A DNA stretch of 64,000 bases from Botryosphaeria dothidea (Eukaryota > Ascomycota > Dothideomycetes > Botryosphaeriales > Botryosphaeriaceae): contig WWBZ02000009.1 in assembly GCA_011503125.2 (NCBI GenBank), positions 744,001 to 808,000 of the forward strand. The letters are read 5' to 3'. The notes beneath the pieces are model-generated. The model was not told the DNA's origin. It did not search any database and saw only the letters and a list, made by a program, of their open reading frames with translations. Each line of letters opens with the position of its first letter. Position 1 is the first letter of the stretch. Both the position numbers and the translations under genes were made by a program. Positions 44,615 to 56,725 of the stretch are shown here, piece by piece.

Positions 44615-47600
44615 TCACTGTTGTAGCGATGATAGGCCTAAGCCCTGCACGAAGTGGACGTGCTTTTGCTTTGATAACGGCTTTGTTAGTCCGTCTGCTA
44701 TTATCTGCGCTGTTGGTGTCCATCGGAAGTGGACATTGCCTGCTAGAGTCTCTTGTCTGAGCCAGTGGTGATGAATATCAACGTGGCGGAGCTTCGTGAC
44801 GAGCTTGCCGACGTTTTCCTCCATAAGACGGAGTGTTTGCTTGTTGTCGCACTCGATTTGGATAAGGTGACCTGGCTCAAATTGGATACCCCTGAAGAAG
44901 CGTTTCCACCAGTACCCTTGCTTAGCGGTTTCTGATAGAGCGAGGAGCTCTGCTTCTGTTGTTGAGGTTGTGACTGTAGGTTGCTTGGAAGCCTTCTAGT
45001 CCACGGGTCCGTCGAATAGCATTATGAGTGATCCTTGATGGCTGCGGCGTGTGGCCGTGTTATTGGCGAAGGATGCATCACTGCTGGGAACGAAGATGCG
45101 TTGATCATCTGCTGCATTGCCGTTGTATATGATTGCGAGGTCCTTAGTGTTTATAAGGTATTCTAGCAGGCGCTGGGCAAGATAGAGATGCCGCTTAGAG
45201 GGATTAGTGAGGTAGGTAGAGAGGGCTGAACAGGCGTGGCCTATATCAGGTCTCGTGCTGATGGCAGCGAACTGGGCAGATCCCATCTTGCTCTGGAACG
45301 TGTGGATGTCTTGGGGTGTTGCGTAACCCTCGTTGTTCGGTGTAGGTGGGTCCTCTACTGGCAGAGGCGTGGCAACCGATGACTCTTTGACGTTGTATTT
45401 CGCCTTGAGGCTATTGAGGTAGGACTCTTATGAGAGCCATAATAATTGCTTATTGCGATCACGGACGATTCGCAATGCTAAGAACCACTGTACTTCTCCC
45501 ATCTTGCGCATCTCGTAGCGCTGAAAGAGGTCTTGTTCGAATGCGTGCGCGAATGGCTCATCCTTCTTAGGAAAGGCCATGATAATATCGTCTATAAAGA
45601 AGAATACGAAGAGGTGTTCGTTCGTATAGAGACATGGCGCATCTGGCATAGGCTCTAGTCCCAGGTCTTTGAGCGTGGCTTGAAAGTGCTTTTGCCACAA
45701 CGCTGGCGACTCTTTAAGCCCATAGAGAGCTTTCTTAAGCAACAAGATCTTCCCATGAGGAAGTGTTATACCTTCTGGTGCTCGGCAGAAGGTTGGTTGA
45801 TCGAGAGGGACATGAGGAAAGGCATTGACAACGTCATATTGCCACATCTCGAGGTCGAATACGCAGACAATCGCCATAAGCGTACGAAAGATGCGGAAGG
45901 CAAGGGTAGCCGCATATGTGTCTTAATAGGAGACTTGAAGATCACCTCGTACGCACACTCGTGCCTTGATCTTGGTGAGATATCCCTTCTCATCGAATTT
46001 GTATTTGAAGACCTATGTAAGAGGAATTACCTCTTTATTGGCCTTGCATGCTTGATCTTCGTCCACAACGATCCACACCCCCTTACCATTGGCTTCCTGC
46101 AACTCACGATAGAGTGCTTGAAAGAGATAAGGCTTTAGTTGGTGCTTGAGGATGTCCTTGTAACAACGAGGCTCGGGCGGTAGTTCTTCCCGATGAATGC
46201 GTGGCAGAGGAGGGAGCTCCTCTAGTTGATGTAAGGGTGGAGGATCCTCTTGTGTAGTGGGTTGAGCCTCGAGAGGGCCTGTGTTGCCTAATGTTGCCTG
46301 AGGCGTATACTCGTGATTGCCCGTAGGAGCGTTTCTGAGCAGTGCACATATGCTCGCGGCGAGAAAGGTCTGCTCACAGTGAGCGTTGCTGATGACCTTA
46401 GCGGCATGCGCGACTCTTCTTCGATTCCTTGGACCCTCGATGATGAGGTTCGGGTTGGGGTCCGCGTTGATATGAGCTGCAAGGGGTGCACGATTGCCTC
46501 GTGCTGCTCCTGGGTTAGGCTTAGTATCGTATTGAACAGGGAGGAGACGACCAAGGCGTCTCTCTTGCTGGTGTTCGTCTTCCTTACCCCCTGAGGTGGG
46601 CGAGTCTCTGAGAGTAGATGACGGTAAGACGTCATCACTTAGCGGTTGTGGTATGCTGTCGTCCCTGGTGGACGGCGATGGTGTAAGCAGGTAAGTAGAA
46701 TGCTCATCTGGCTTGTCAGGCGGCGTGCCTGGATGTTGTTGATCGTCTAGTGATGCAGTAGACTGTTCAGTCACTTCTGCGGATCCGGCATGAGTGACTT
46801 GCTCCTCATCTGACGACGAGTCGGATGTGATGAGGTCTTCTGAGTTTAGACGTACGCGAGGAACAACCTCCTGGGGCTCCTCTTCTACGTCTTGGATTTC
46901 GTGATAGTCCTCTTGCTCATCTGGTGAGTATGTTAATAACTCGTCAAAACTGACGTCTCTTGAGCGGATGATACGGTCTCCTGGTGGATACCATATCCGG
47001 TAGATGTTGGTGGAGTCGTAACTAACAAGATAGCCAACGAGGGCTCGTTCTTGTAGCTTCTCGCTACGCGGGATATTCTTGTTAAGAGCGTAGGCTTTGC
47101 AGCCATAGACTCTCATGTGGGCTACATTTGGCTTGGTGCTATGAGTAAGTTCGAAGGGCGTCTTCTACTTGAGGACTTTGCTTGGCGTCCGATTGTGTAT
47201 GTACGTTGCTGCCAGGACTGTCTCTGGCCATAGGCGTTTAGGGAGGTTTGCCCCGATACGCATTGCTCGTGCTTTGATGATAATAGACTAACCAGTTCTC
47301 TCGGCATGCCCGTTCTAAGCAGGTGTATAGGGTGCTGAGACCTCTATTGTGATTCCTCTTCGCTTGAGTTTAGCCTTGAACGCGGTGTTGAGTGATCTTT
47401 CGCTATCAGTTCGAAAGAACGCAGTGAGAGCGTCAAAGCGACGTTCGATCATACTCAGAATATCGAGAATGAGCGTATTGCAGTCTGATTTGAGCATATG
47501 GGTGCGGGTAAAGACGTAGTTGCTCTTTGTACACTCGACGTGAGTGATCCACTCGTGTTGGTTGTACGCAGGAGTCATCTGAATGAGGTCAGATGACACA

Positions 47601-49309
47601 CGGAAGAATGGTTCGTTGCGATCTTCCTCTGGTGATGAGTCTCGCACGATAAGCTGATAAGCTTTCGCACGTGCGCAGACGTCGCAGTGTGTAGACATGA
47701 TGTCGTTCGTGAACTCCACGCCGGTAACAGTCATAGGCAGTGCCTTGATAGCGTGGTGGTTGGCATAAGCAAAGACTCTATGCCACTGTTCGGCTGGGAG
47801 ACTACGAATGGTCGCAGCACTCGTGATAGCTGATGAGGACTCTGCTTGGTGCAGTTCAAGGAAGAACTGTCCTTCAGATGGTACAAGGACGCATACTATG
47901 GTGTTGTCCTTATAGAGACGAAGACTCTTAGTATCCATATGGACACCTTTCTCATTGCACTTGGCAATAGAAATAAGGTTTCCTATAAATGATGGGACGT
48001 AGGCTACGTCGCGAAGGGTGATAACCTTGCTCTTCTTTCCGTTGCGGGCATTAACCGTAACATTTCCGAAGCTCTTAATAGGCACACGCGTGTTGCCGCA
48101 GATCACGAAGTCGTCTAGGCCTGCGTTGCGTGTCTTGGTGAACCTTTTACGCATATACCGGTTACACACGTGATGAGTGGTACCAGTGTCTGCAATCCAT
48201 GAGAGCTCCAACGTGGTTGGACGGGAGTCTCGTTGTGTAGCGAATGACTGCGCAATAATGGCTGGGAAGGACTTGATAGAGCCTTGCTCGTCATCACTAT
48301 TGTCCTCACTGGCAGGTGCGTCAGGCTTGGGCTCCTTGCCCTTACCCTTATTGCCTTGTGTGTGAGGTGTTGGCGGTGAGCCGCGCTTCAGGGCAGTTTC
48401 CACCTGCGCTTTGATCTTGTCATTCTTCATGAGCTTAAGGATCTTATCCTGGACCTTCTTATTGGGTTTAAAGTCGGTTGGACGATCAGGTGCGTTCTGG
48501 TTGAGATAGAAGCAATGGATGTACCAGTGTGGGAGTCCACATAAGCACTTGGGAGGCTTCTGCGGTTGCTCCTCGCCTCGCAGAGTGGCTGCGAAGGTCG
48601 CACGAGTCTTATTCGTTGTGAGCGCTTGCTTCTGACGAGCATGCTCACGATAGTCGACAATGACGTCTGAAACATCAAGCGTCTTGGTACCCAGTCGGAG
48701 CTCACGAAGGATAGGGCTGGCGTATTCTGAGTCGTGTTGCATGATAGGCTTGAGGAATGCGTTTACTCCTCGAGAGCCTTCGACGTCAGAGAGGCCAAGA
48801 GAGCGTGCTTTGAACACACACTCTTCCTATTGTGTGAGCCACTTCTCAGTGTTCTGGGCGGTTGGAGGCTTCTCAAGCTCACGGAGCTTATTGAGAACGA
48901 ACTCCTGTTGTGTAGAGATAGAGGGTTGGAGTCGAGCTTTCAGGGCACGCAGCTGCGTATAGGGATGAGAATCCTCGATCTTGCGTAGAAGCGGCAGCAG
49001 TGGCTGAGACACTGAGTCCTCAACGAGTGATGAGAGGTCATTGAGCTCTCGTATCTGCCTGTCGTACTCTTTCTTGTCCTCCTTGTAGTCCTCGCGCTTC
49101 CACTTATGCTCCTCACGAGTAGCGTCGGTAATGGTACCTGTTGGTAGAGGAGGCTTGGTGGGCGCGATTGGTTGTTGCGGACGTGAGTCCTTGGTTGGGT
49201 CGATGTAGTCGTATACGCGAGCCTTCTTTGCACGCGATTGGATAATGAAGAACCATTCATCCCAGTCTTGTGACGACTTGAGGACGATGATTGGCTTCGA
49301 AGACGACAT
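44615..49309 (-). pseudogene. Gag-pol polyprotein of copia element 1, eight in-frame stops
   Basis: A single frame of 1565 codons without indels. Order: a gag-like N-terminus, a zinc-knuckle-like CLCGLPHWYIHC, protease motif WIADTGTTHHVC, integrase zinc region (HCDVCARAK) and core, a disordered linker, reverse transcriptase with FFIDDII, and RNase H with TTSTTEAELLALSETAKQ. Nonsense codons lie at 48829-48827, 47317-47315, 47290-47288, 47167-47165, 46015-46013, 45925-45923, 45430-45428 and 44998-44996: six TAG and two TAA. All fit Gln or Trp codons hit by CpA-to-TpA change. At 46015, 45925 and 45430 element 2 keeps the sense codon. This copy cannot make its enzymes. The order integrase before RT places it in Ty1/copia. 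Confidence 0.93.
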
Positions 49310-49603
49310 GGTGGATGACGAATAAGTGTTATTCGTCAGTCGATGTGGTATAGCTAACCAAAAGGGTTGAAGCTAGCTAGGACCAGGTATCAGATACTTG
49401 AGATGCTTAATAATGAGGCAAATAGCTGTGTCGTGATGACTGTTAATGAAACGACGCGTGGAGGGAAGCCGTCGCACGGTCGCAATGTGTTGTCAGAGGC
49501 TGAAACAATACCGTGTTCTTCTGGATGCCGTAGAGAGGACGTTATAAGCGTTTAGGACGCTTATATGGAGATCAAACGATGAATAACGACTTTGGAAGTG
49601 ATT

Positions 49604-49616
49604 CCGGGCTCATAAC
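49604..49616 (-). other. Primer-binding site of copia element 1 (half-tRNA type)
   Basis: Directly after the 5' LTR the element strand reads GTTATGAGCCCGG. Its core is complementary to the GGGCTCATAAC anticodon arm of eukaryotic initiator tRNA-Met. This points to priming by a tRNA fragment, as in Drosophila copia. The same site is in element 2 at 51468. Confidence 0.75.
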
Positions 49617-49764
49617 TGTTGTATTGTTGATGAATAACGATGATCTATTGATGATTCGCATGAAGAGGAAGAGGGTGGGTGACCCGCTTGCCTCTTATAC
49701 GAGTGATTGTGGCTAAGCTATGTGGTGTGATATAAGGAGACCTTGAAACACGTGATATCCAACA
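49617..49764 (-). repeat. 5' LTR of copia element 1
   Basis: 148 bp. Differs from the 3' LTR at two positions near its inner end. Confidence 0.95.
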
Positions 49765-50390
49765 TCTTTCTAAGCCTAGTGGAGCATCTGAGCGGGAAGC
49801 GCTCAGATGGCTTGCTCGCTTATTTGTCTTGGCGAGTGAGCGGGTGGGTCCAACTGATCGCGGAGGTCACGTGACCTCGGACCCTCGGGGTTCCGACTTC
49901 TGTCGTTCCCAGCGGGGCTGATCCCCAACTTCCTCAACCTGTGGAGGCTGCACCGTAACACGAAACTATCAGTCACCGTTCACGTGTCTTGTTTCTGTTT
50001 TTGTATGCTGGAGACGGTCCCTTCGAATGAGCATTTATCCATATTCAAGGGAAGTACAGGTCTCATTGAAGAGGATTTCAACGAAGCGTACACATTTCCC
50101 AAGGAAATTGAAGAGAGAATCCAATCCGCGCATGTTCCGCAGGTTTTTGGTACCCGCCACCGTCACCCTAGCTTATCCCACATCTTGAAGGGAGGCAAAT
50201 TGAAATGATCCCACGTCGTCAGAAGAAAAATTTTGCCTCAATTGCCTAAAGGCGTTCTCGATGATCGAGCGTACATATAGTGAGCTTAATGGCGCTGAGT
50301 TCGAACTGTTCGCCGCCATAGATCAGGACGTAAATGAAACGTGGAAACATGTTGCGAGCTCGGAAAATAAATATCTGGACTCAAGCGGAG

Positions 50391-50870
50391 TGTAACGAGC
50401 GGGCCTCTGCTTCTCAGGATCCGGACACCAGAGAGGGAGAAAACCTGTCGAGGGGTTTTCCTTGAGTGGGTACAAGAAGAGGTGCACGAGGAACGAGCAG
50501 ATGACTGAAGACTGAGCACTGCGTGCGAAGGCCTTGTTACTAACAATTAGTGCTGAATTATTATTAAAGTTGACCACGAAGGTCAAAGCTATCTAAGGAG
50601 TGTGGTTTATATACACGTAGGAGAGTATCTATAATCTATGTGCTTAGTAGGTAAGGTACGATCAGTTAGCCTTGGCAACTAATCGAAGAGTGTTGACTGA
50701 GCGCACTAGCTCAGTTGACCTTAGCTGCCCAGTTAGCCTTGGCAACTGAGCGGGTGGGTCCAGCTGATCGCGATGGTCACGTGACCTCGGATCCTTAGGG
50801 CTCCGACTTCTGTCGCTTCCAGCAGGGCTGATCCCCAACTTCCTCAACCTGTGGAGGCTGCGCCGTAACA
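50391..50870. mobile_element. Solo LTR B (480 bp)
   Basis: Begins TGTAACGAGCGGGCC and ends GCGCCGTAACA. The flanks are CGGAG at 50386-50390 and CGGAG at 50871-50875, a perfect 5-bp target duplication. It is the same family and orientation as solo LTR A, with many scattered transitions and a diverged segment around 50650-50750. Confidence 0.92.
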
Positions 50871-51318
50871 CGGAGTCGTGAAATGATCTCGACTGCTTCT
50901 GTCCCCCGGCTGCCCCACCGATTTCAAGGCTCTACTGCAGCTCTATATATGCATCGCGTGGCAAGAAACGAATAGCTCGGCAAGTGTACAGGCGCCATGG
51001 AGAAGGAACTGCTGCTTCAGGACTCGTTCAAGGAAGGCCATGGAACCAGTGGCTTCATCCTGACTGCAATTCAACTTATAATGAGGCCCCGCAAGATTTG
51101 TAATCTTGGAATCGATGCTACGGTAGATCATGTTGACGAAAGAAGGCAAGATCCTCATCAACTGTCCATTTCCAGATGGCTGACGTCGCCGGTATTGTAT
51201 TTTCGTTTTGTAAAATATCTCTTGACATGTTCGAGCAGGCCTTGGGAAGGATAGGCATTGGTTGCACGCGATGTTGTGTACGGTGCAACAGCAAGAGTCG
51301 CGAGATTGCATTGAGATC

Positions 51319-51467
51319 TGTTGGAAATCACGTGTTTTTGCATATTGCTTTTGCAACACCAGATAGCTTAGTCACTCACTTACGTATATAAGGAGGGTGG
51401 GCCACCTATGCCCTTCCTCCTCATACCAATCATCAATGGATCATCGTTGTCCATCAACATTCCAACA
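51319..51467 (+). repeat. 5' LTR of copia element 2
   Basis: 149 bp, begins TGTTGGAAATCACGTG and ends ACATTCCAACA. Confidence 0.95.
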
Positions 51468-51480
51468 GTTATGAGCCCGG
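51468..51480 (+). other. Primer-binding site of copia element 2 (half-tRNA type)
   Basis: GTTATGAGCCCGG immediately follows the 5' LTR, identical to element 1 and complementary to the initiator tRNA-Met anticodon arm. Confidence 0.75.
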
Positions 51481-51776
51481 AATCACTTCCAAAAGTCGTT
51501 ATCCATCGTTTGATCTCTGTATAAGCGTCTCATACGCTTATAAAGTTCTCTCTACGGCATCTAGAAGAATACTATATTATTGCACCCTGCTGTAACACAT
51601 TGCGACCGTGCGACGGCTTCCCTCCACGTGTTATCTCATTAACAGTCATTACGACACAGCTATTTGCCTTAACATTAAGCATCTTAAGTGTCTGATATAC
51701 GTTCCTAGCTAGCTTTAACCCTTTTTGGTTAGCTGTACGACGTTAACTGACGAATAGCACCTATTCGTTACCTACT

Positions 51777-54700
51777 ATGTCGTCTTCGAAGCCAATCATC
51801 GTCCTTAAGTCTTTACAAGACTAGGATGAATAGTTCTTTATCGTCTAATCGCGTGCAAAGAAGGCTCGCGTATTCAACTACATCGATCCAACCAAGGACT
51901 CACGTCCGCAATAACCAATCGCGCCCACCAAACCTCCTCTACCAACAGGCAATATTACCGACGCGGATCGTGAGGAGCATAAGTGGAAGCGCGAGGACTA
52001 TAAGGAGGATAAAAAGGAGTACGACAGGCAGATGCGAGAGCTTAATAACCTCTTATCGCTCATTGAGGACTTAGTGTCTTAGCCGCTGCTGCCGCTCCTG
52101 CGCAAGATCGAGGACTCTTATCCCTATGCGCAGTTGCGCGCTCTACAAGCACGGCTTTAACCTTCTATCTCTACACAACAGGAGTTTATTCTTAATAAGC
52201 TCCGCGAGCTTGAGAAGCCTCCAGCTGCCTAGAGTACTAAAAAGTAGCTTACATAATGGGAAGAGTGTGTATTTAAAGCACGCTCTCTTGGCCTCTCTGA
52301 TGTCGAAGGCTCCCGAGGAGTAAACGCATTCCTCAAGCCTATCATGCAACACGACTCAGAATACGCTAGCCCTATCCTTCGTGAGCTACGACTCGGTACT
52401 AAGACGCTTAACGTTTCAGATATCATTGTCGATTATCGTGAGCATGCTCGCCAGAAGCAAGCGCTCACAACGAACAAGACTCATGCGACCTTCGCAGCTA
52501 CTCTAAGAGGCGAGGAGCAGCCGCAGAAGCCTCCTAAATGCTTATGTGGACTCCTACACTGGTACTTCCAGTGCTTCTATCTCAATCCGAACGCGCCCAA
52601 CCGTCCTGCCGACTTCAAACCAAACAAGAAGGTCCAGGATAAGATCCTTAAGCTCATGAAGAATGACAAGATTAAGACGCAAGTTAAGAATGCACTCAAG
52701 CGCGGTACACCGCCAACACCTCATACACAAGGCAACAAGGGTAAAGGCAAGGAGCCTAAGCCTAACACGCTTGCAAATGATAACAACAGTAATAACGAGC
52801 AAGGATCTATTAAGTCCTTCCCAGCCGTTATTGCGCAGTCATTTGCTACGCACCGAGACTCGCGTCCAACCACATTGGAGCTCTCATGGATCGCAGATAC
52901 TGGCACCACTCATCACGTGTGCAACAGGTATATGCGCAAAAGGTTCACCAAGACACGCAACGCAGGCCCAGACGACTTCGTAATCTGCGGTAATGCACGT
53001 GTGCCTATCAAGAGCTTTGGGAATATTACGGTTAATGCCCGCAACGGAAAGAAGAGCAAGGTTATTACCCTTCGTGATGTAGCCTACGTCCCAGCATTTA
53101 TGGGTAACCTAGTCTCTATTTCTAAGTACAATGAGAAAGGTGTCCATATGGATACCAAGAGTCTTCGACTCTATAAGGACGATATTACGGTGTGCATCCT
53201 TACACCATCTAAAGGACAGTTCTTCCTTGAACTGCACCGAGCAGAGTCCTTATCGGCTGTCACGAGCGCTGCTATTATCCGTAGTCTCCCAGCTAAATAG
53301 TAGCATAGAGTCTTTGCTCATGCCAACCACCACGCTATTAAGGGACTACCTACGGCTGTTACCGGCGTAGAGTTCACGAACAACGTTATACCTGTTCACT
53401 GCGACACCTGCTCGCGGGCAAAAGCTTATCAGCTTATTGCGCGAGACACATTACTAGAGGAAGATCGCAACGAACTATTCTTCCGTGTATCATCTGCCCT
53501 CATTTAGATGACTCCTGCGTACAACCAACACGAGTGGATCACTTACGTCGAGTGTACAAAGAGCAACTACGTCTTTACCCGCACTTATATACTCAAATCA
53601 GACTGCAACACGCTTATCCTCGACATCCTAAGCATGATTAAGCGTCGTTTCGATATGCGTATAGCATTCTTTCGAACTGATAGCGAAAGATCACTTAATA
53701 CCGCGTTTAAAAACGAACTTAAGCGAAGAGGAATTACAATAGAGGTCTTAGCACCCTATACACCTGCTTAGAACGGACATGCCGAAAGAACTAGTCAGTC
53801 TATCCTTATCAAAGCACGAGCAATGCGTATCGGGGCAAACCTCCCTAAACGCCTATGGCCAGAGATAGTCCTGGCAGCTACATATATACATAACCGGACG
53901 CCAAGCAAAGTCCTTAGGTAGAAGACGCCCTTCGAACTTGCTCATGGCACTAAGCTAAATGTAGCCCACATGAGAGTCTATGGCTGCAAAGCCTACGCTC
54001 TTAATAAAAATATTCCGCGTAGCGAGAAGCTACAAGAACGAGCCCTCGTTGGCTATCTTATTAGTTACGATTCCACCAATATCTACCGGATATAGTACCT
54101 ACTAGGGGACCGTATCATCCGCTTAAGAGACGTTAGTTTTGACGAGTTATTAAAATACTTACCAGATAAGCAAGAGCAGTATCAAGAAATTAAGGATATA
54201 GAAGAGGAGCCTTAGGAGGTTATTCCTCGCATCCGTCTGGGCTCTAAGGACCTCATTACGTTAGATTCGTCATCTAGTAAAGATAAGGGGGTTACTCATA
54301 AGCAAGCCACTAATATAGAAGAACAACCTACTTCGTCATCAGATAGACAGCAATAAGGCATACTGCCTAATAAGCCAGATGTGTAACACACTCAACTACA
54401 TACACCATCGCCGTCCACCACGGACAACAGCATACCACACCCACCAAGCGATAACGTCTTACCGTCATCTACTCTCAGAGACTCGTATACCTTAGGGGGT
54501 AAGGAAGACGAACAATAGCAAGAGAGACGCCTTAGTCGTCTCCTCCCTGTTCAATACGATACTAAGCCTGACCTAGGAGCAGCACGGGGCAATCGTGCAC
54601 CCCTTGCAGCTAATATCAACGCGGACCCTAACCCGAACCTTATTATCGAAGGTCTAAGGAATCGAAGAAGAGCTGCGCATGCCGCGAAGGTTATTAGCAA

Positions 54701-56432
54701 CGCTTACTGTAAGCAGACCTTTCTCGCCGCGAGCATATATGCACTGCTTAAACACGCTCCTACGAGTAATTACGAGTAAACATCTTAACCTACTGCACAC
54801 GAGGATCCTCTACCCTCATATTAGTTAGAGGAGCTCCCTCCTCTACCACGCATTTATCGGGACGAACTGCCGCCCGAGCCTCGTTACTACAAGGACATCC
54901 TCAAACACCAACTCAAGCCTTATCTCTTTTAAGTACTCTATCGTGAGCTATAGGAAGGCAACGGTAAGGGGGTGTGGATCGTCGTAGACAAGGATCAAGC
55001 ACGCAAGGCCAACAAAGAGGTTATTCCTCTCACATGGGTCTTCAAATACAAATTCGATAAGAAGGGATATCTCACTAAGATTAAGGCACGAGTATGCGTA
55101 CGAGGCGACCTCCAAGTCTCCTATCAAGATACTTATGCGGCTACCCTTGCCTTCCGCATTTTTCGCACGCTTATAGCGATTATCTGCGTATTCGACCTCG
55201 AGATATGGCAATACGACGTCGTTAATACCTTTCCTCATATCCCTCTCGATTAACTAACCTTCTACCGAGCACTAGAAGGCATAATACTTCCTTATAGGAA
55301 GATCTTGTTGCTTAAGAAAGCTCTCTATGGGCTTAAAGAGTCGCCAGCGTTGTGGTAAAAGCACTTTCAAGCCACGCTTAAAGACCTAGGACTTGAGCCT
55401 ATGCCAGATGCTCCATGTCTCTACGCAAACGAGCACCTCTTTGTGTTCTTCTTTGTAGACGATATCATTATAGCCTTTGCCAAAAAGGATGAGCCGTTTG
55501 CTTATGCATTCGAACAAGATCTATTTCAGCGCTACGAAATACGCAAGATGGGAGAAGTCTAGTGGTTCCTAGCTTTGCGGATCGTCCGTGATCGTAACAA
55601 AGGACTACTATGGCTATTACAAGAGTCATACCTCACCAGCCTTAGGGCTAAATATAACGTCAAAGAGTCATCGGTTGTCACGCCTCTTCCGATAGAGGAC
55701 CCACCTACACCGAATGACGAGGCTTATGCAATACCTTAAGACACCCACACGTTCTAGAGCAAGATAGGATCTGCCCAGTTTGCTGCTATCAGCACGAGAC
55801 CTAATATAGGCCACGCCTGCTTAGCCCTCTCTGCGTATTTGACGAACCCTTCTAAGAGATACCTCTATCTTACATAGCGCCTCCTAGAATATCTCGTAAA
55901 TACGAAGAACCTCGTAATCATGTATAACGGCAACGTGGTAGATAACTAACGTATCTTCGTGCCTAGTAGTAATGCATCCTTCGCTAATAATGCGGCTACA
56001 CGCCGAAGCTACCAAGGATTACTTATAATGCTATTTAACGGACCTGTGGACTAGAAAGCTTCTAAGTAACCTATAGTTACAACCTCAACCACGGAAGTAG
56101 AGCTCCTCGCTCTATTAGAGACTGCTAAGTAAGCATACTGGTGGAAACGCTTCTTCAGAGGCATCCAATTTGAGCCAGGACACCTCATCCAGATCGAGTG
56201 TGACAACACGCAGACGCTTCGCCTTATAGAAGAGAACGTAGGAAAGCTCGTTACGAAGCTTCGTCACGTTGATATCCATTACCACTGGCTTAGGCAAGAG
56301 ACTCAAGCAGGCAACGTTCACTTCAAATGGACACCAATAGCTCAGATGATCGCAGACGGTCTCACAAAGCCATTATCAAAGCAAAAGCACGCCTACTTTG
56401 TGCAAGGCTTAGGCCTATCATTACTAAAATAG
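51777..56432 (+). pseudogene. Gag-pol polyprotein of copia element 2, about 30 in-frame stops
   Basis: From the ATG at 51777 to the TAG at 56430-56432 the frame is kept (1552 codons), yet about thirty TAG/TAA codons interrupt it, nearly all at Gln or Trp positions of the element 1 protein. Domain order is the same: protease WIADTGTTHHVC, integrase, reverse transcriptase with FFVDDII, RNase H. Intact stretches such as 52344-53300 still align closely with element 1. Several stop positions are shared with element 1. No functional protein can be made. Confidence 0.93.
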
Positions 56433-56576
56433 TGATTACAGCGTACACGCCGCCTAAAACAGATTATCACTATTTTATTTATGTATTTCGGTAATCACGT
56501 TCCTTTCATACTGTTAAAGGTCAACACTAAGCAGGTTATCGCGCACTGCCCGATCGGACACCACGCGAAGGGGGTG

Positions 56577-56725
56577 TGTTGGAAATCACGTGTTTTTGCA
56601 TATTGCTTCTGCAACACCAGATAGCTTAGTCACTTACTTACGTATATAAGGAGGGTGGGCCACCTATGCCCTTCCTCCTCATGCCAATCATCAATGCATC
56701 ATCGTTGTCCATCAACATTCCAACA
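56577..56725 (+). repeat. 3' LTR of copia element 2
   Basis: 149 bp, preceded by the polypurine tract. Confidence 0.95.

Larger units (their letters stand above)
44325..49764 (-). mobile_element. Full-length Ty1/copia LTR retrotransposon 1 (5440 bp), nested in solo LTR A
   Basis: Both LTRs are 148 bp with TG...CA ends. The flanks are TCTTT at 44320-44324 and TCTTT at 49765-49769, a perfect target duplication. The internal part holds, in minus-strand order, a primer-binding site, one gag-pol frame and a polypurine tract. The two LTRs differ at two sites only, both C:G to T:A in CpA context in the upstream (right-hand) LTR, so the insertion is recent and lightly RIP-mutated. Element 2 at 51319 is a related but clearly diverged member, with different LTRs beyond the first few bases. 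Confidence 0.95.
44038..49960. mobile_element. Solo LTR A (about 478 bp) split by a nested copia element
   Basis: The LTR halves are 44038-44324 and 49770-49960. The left half begins TGTAACGAGCGGGCC and the right half ends GCACCGTAACA, i.e. TG...CA ends with near-inverted TGTAAC/GTAACA termini. Flanks are CGAAA at 44033-44037 and CGAAA at 49961-49965, a perfect 5-bp target duplication. Joined, the halves match solo LTR B at 50391-50870 over their whole length. No internal region of the parent retroelement remains, so it is the product of LTR-LTR recombination. The parent superfamily cannot be told from the LTR alone. Confidence 0.9.
51319..56725 (+). mobile_element. Full-length Ty1/copia LTR retrotransposon 2 (5407 bp), inserted in the helicase relic
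   Basis: LTRs of 149 bp at 51319-51467 and 56577-56725, TG...CA ends, four differences between them. Target duplication is AGATC (51314-51318) versus AGATT (56726-56730), one C-to-T difference. The primer-binding site (51468) and polypurine tract (56567-56576) match element 1. Its gag-pol frame is heavily interrupted. More LTR differences and many more stops than element 1 indicate an older or more strongly RIP-hit insertion. Confidence 0.95.

Noticed and set aside
44038..50870. Solo LTRs A and B as the two LTRs of a single element
   Set aside because: Each has its own perfect 5-bp target duplication, and the DNA between them looks like host helicase relic, not retroelement.
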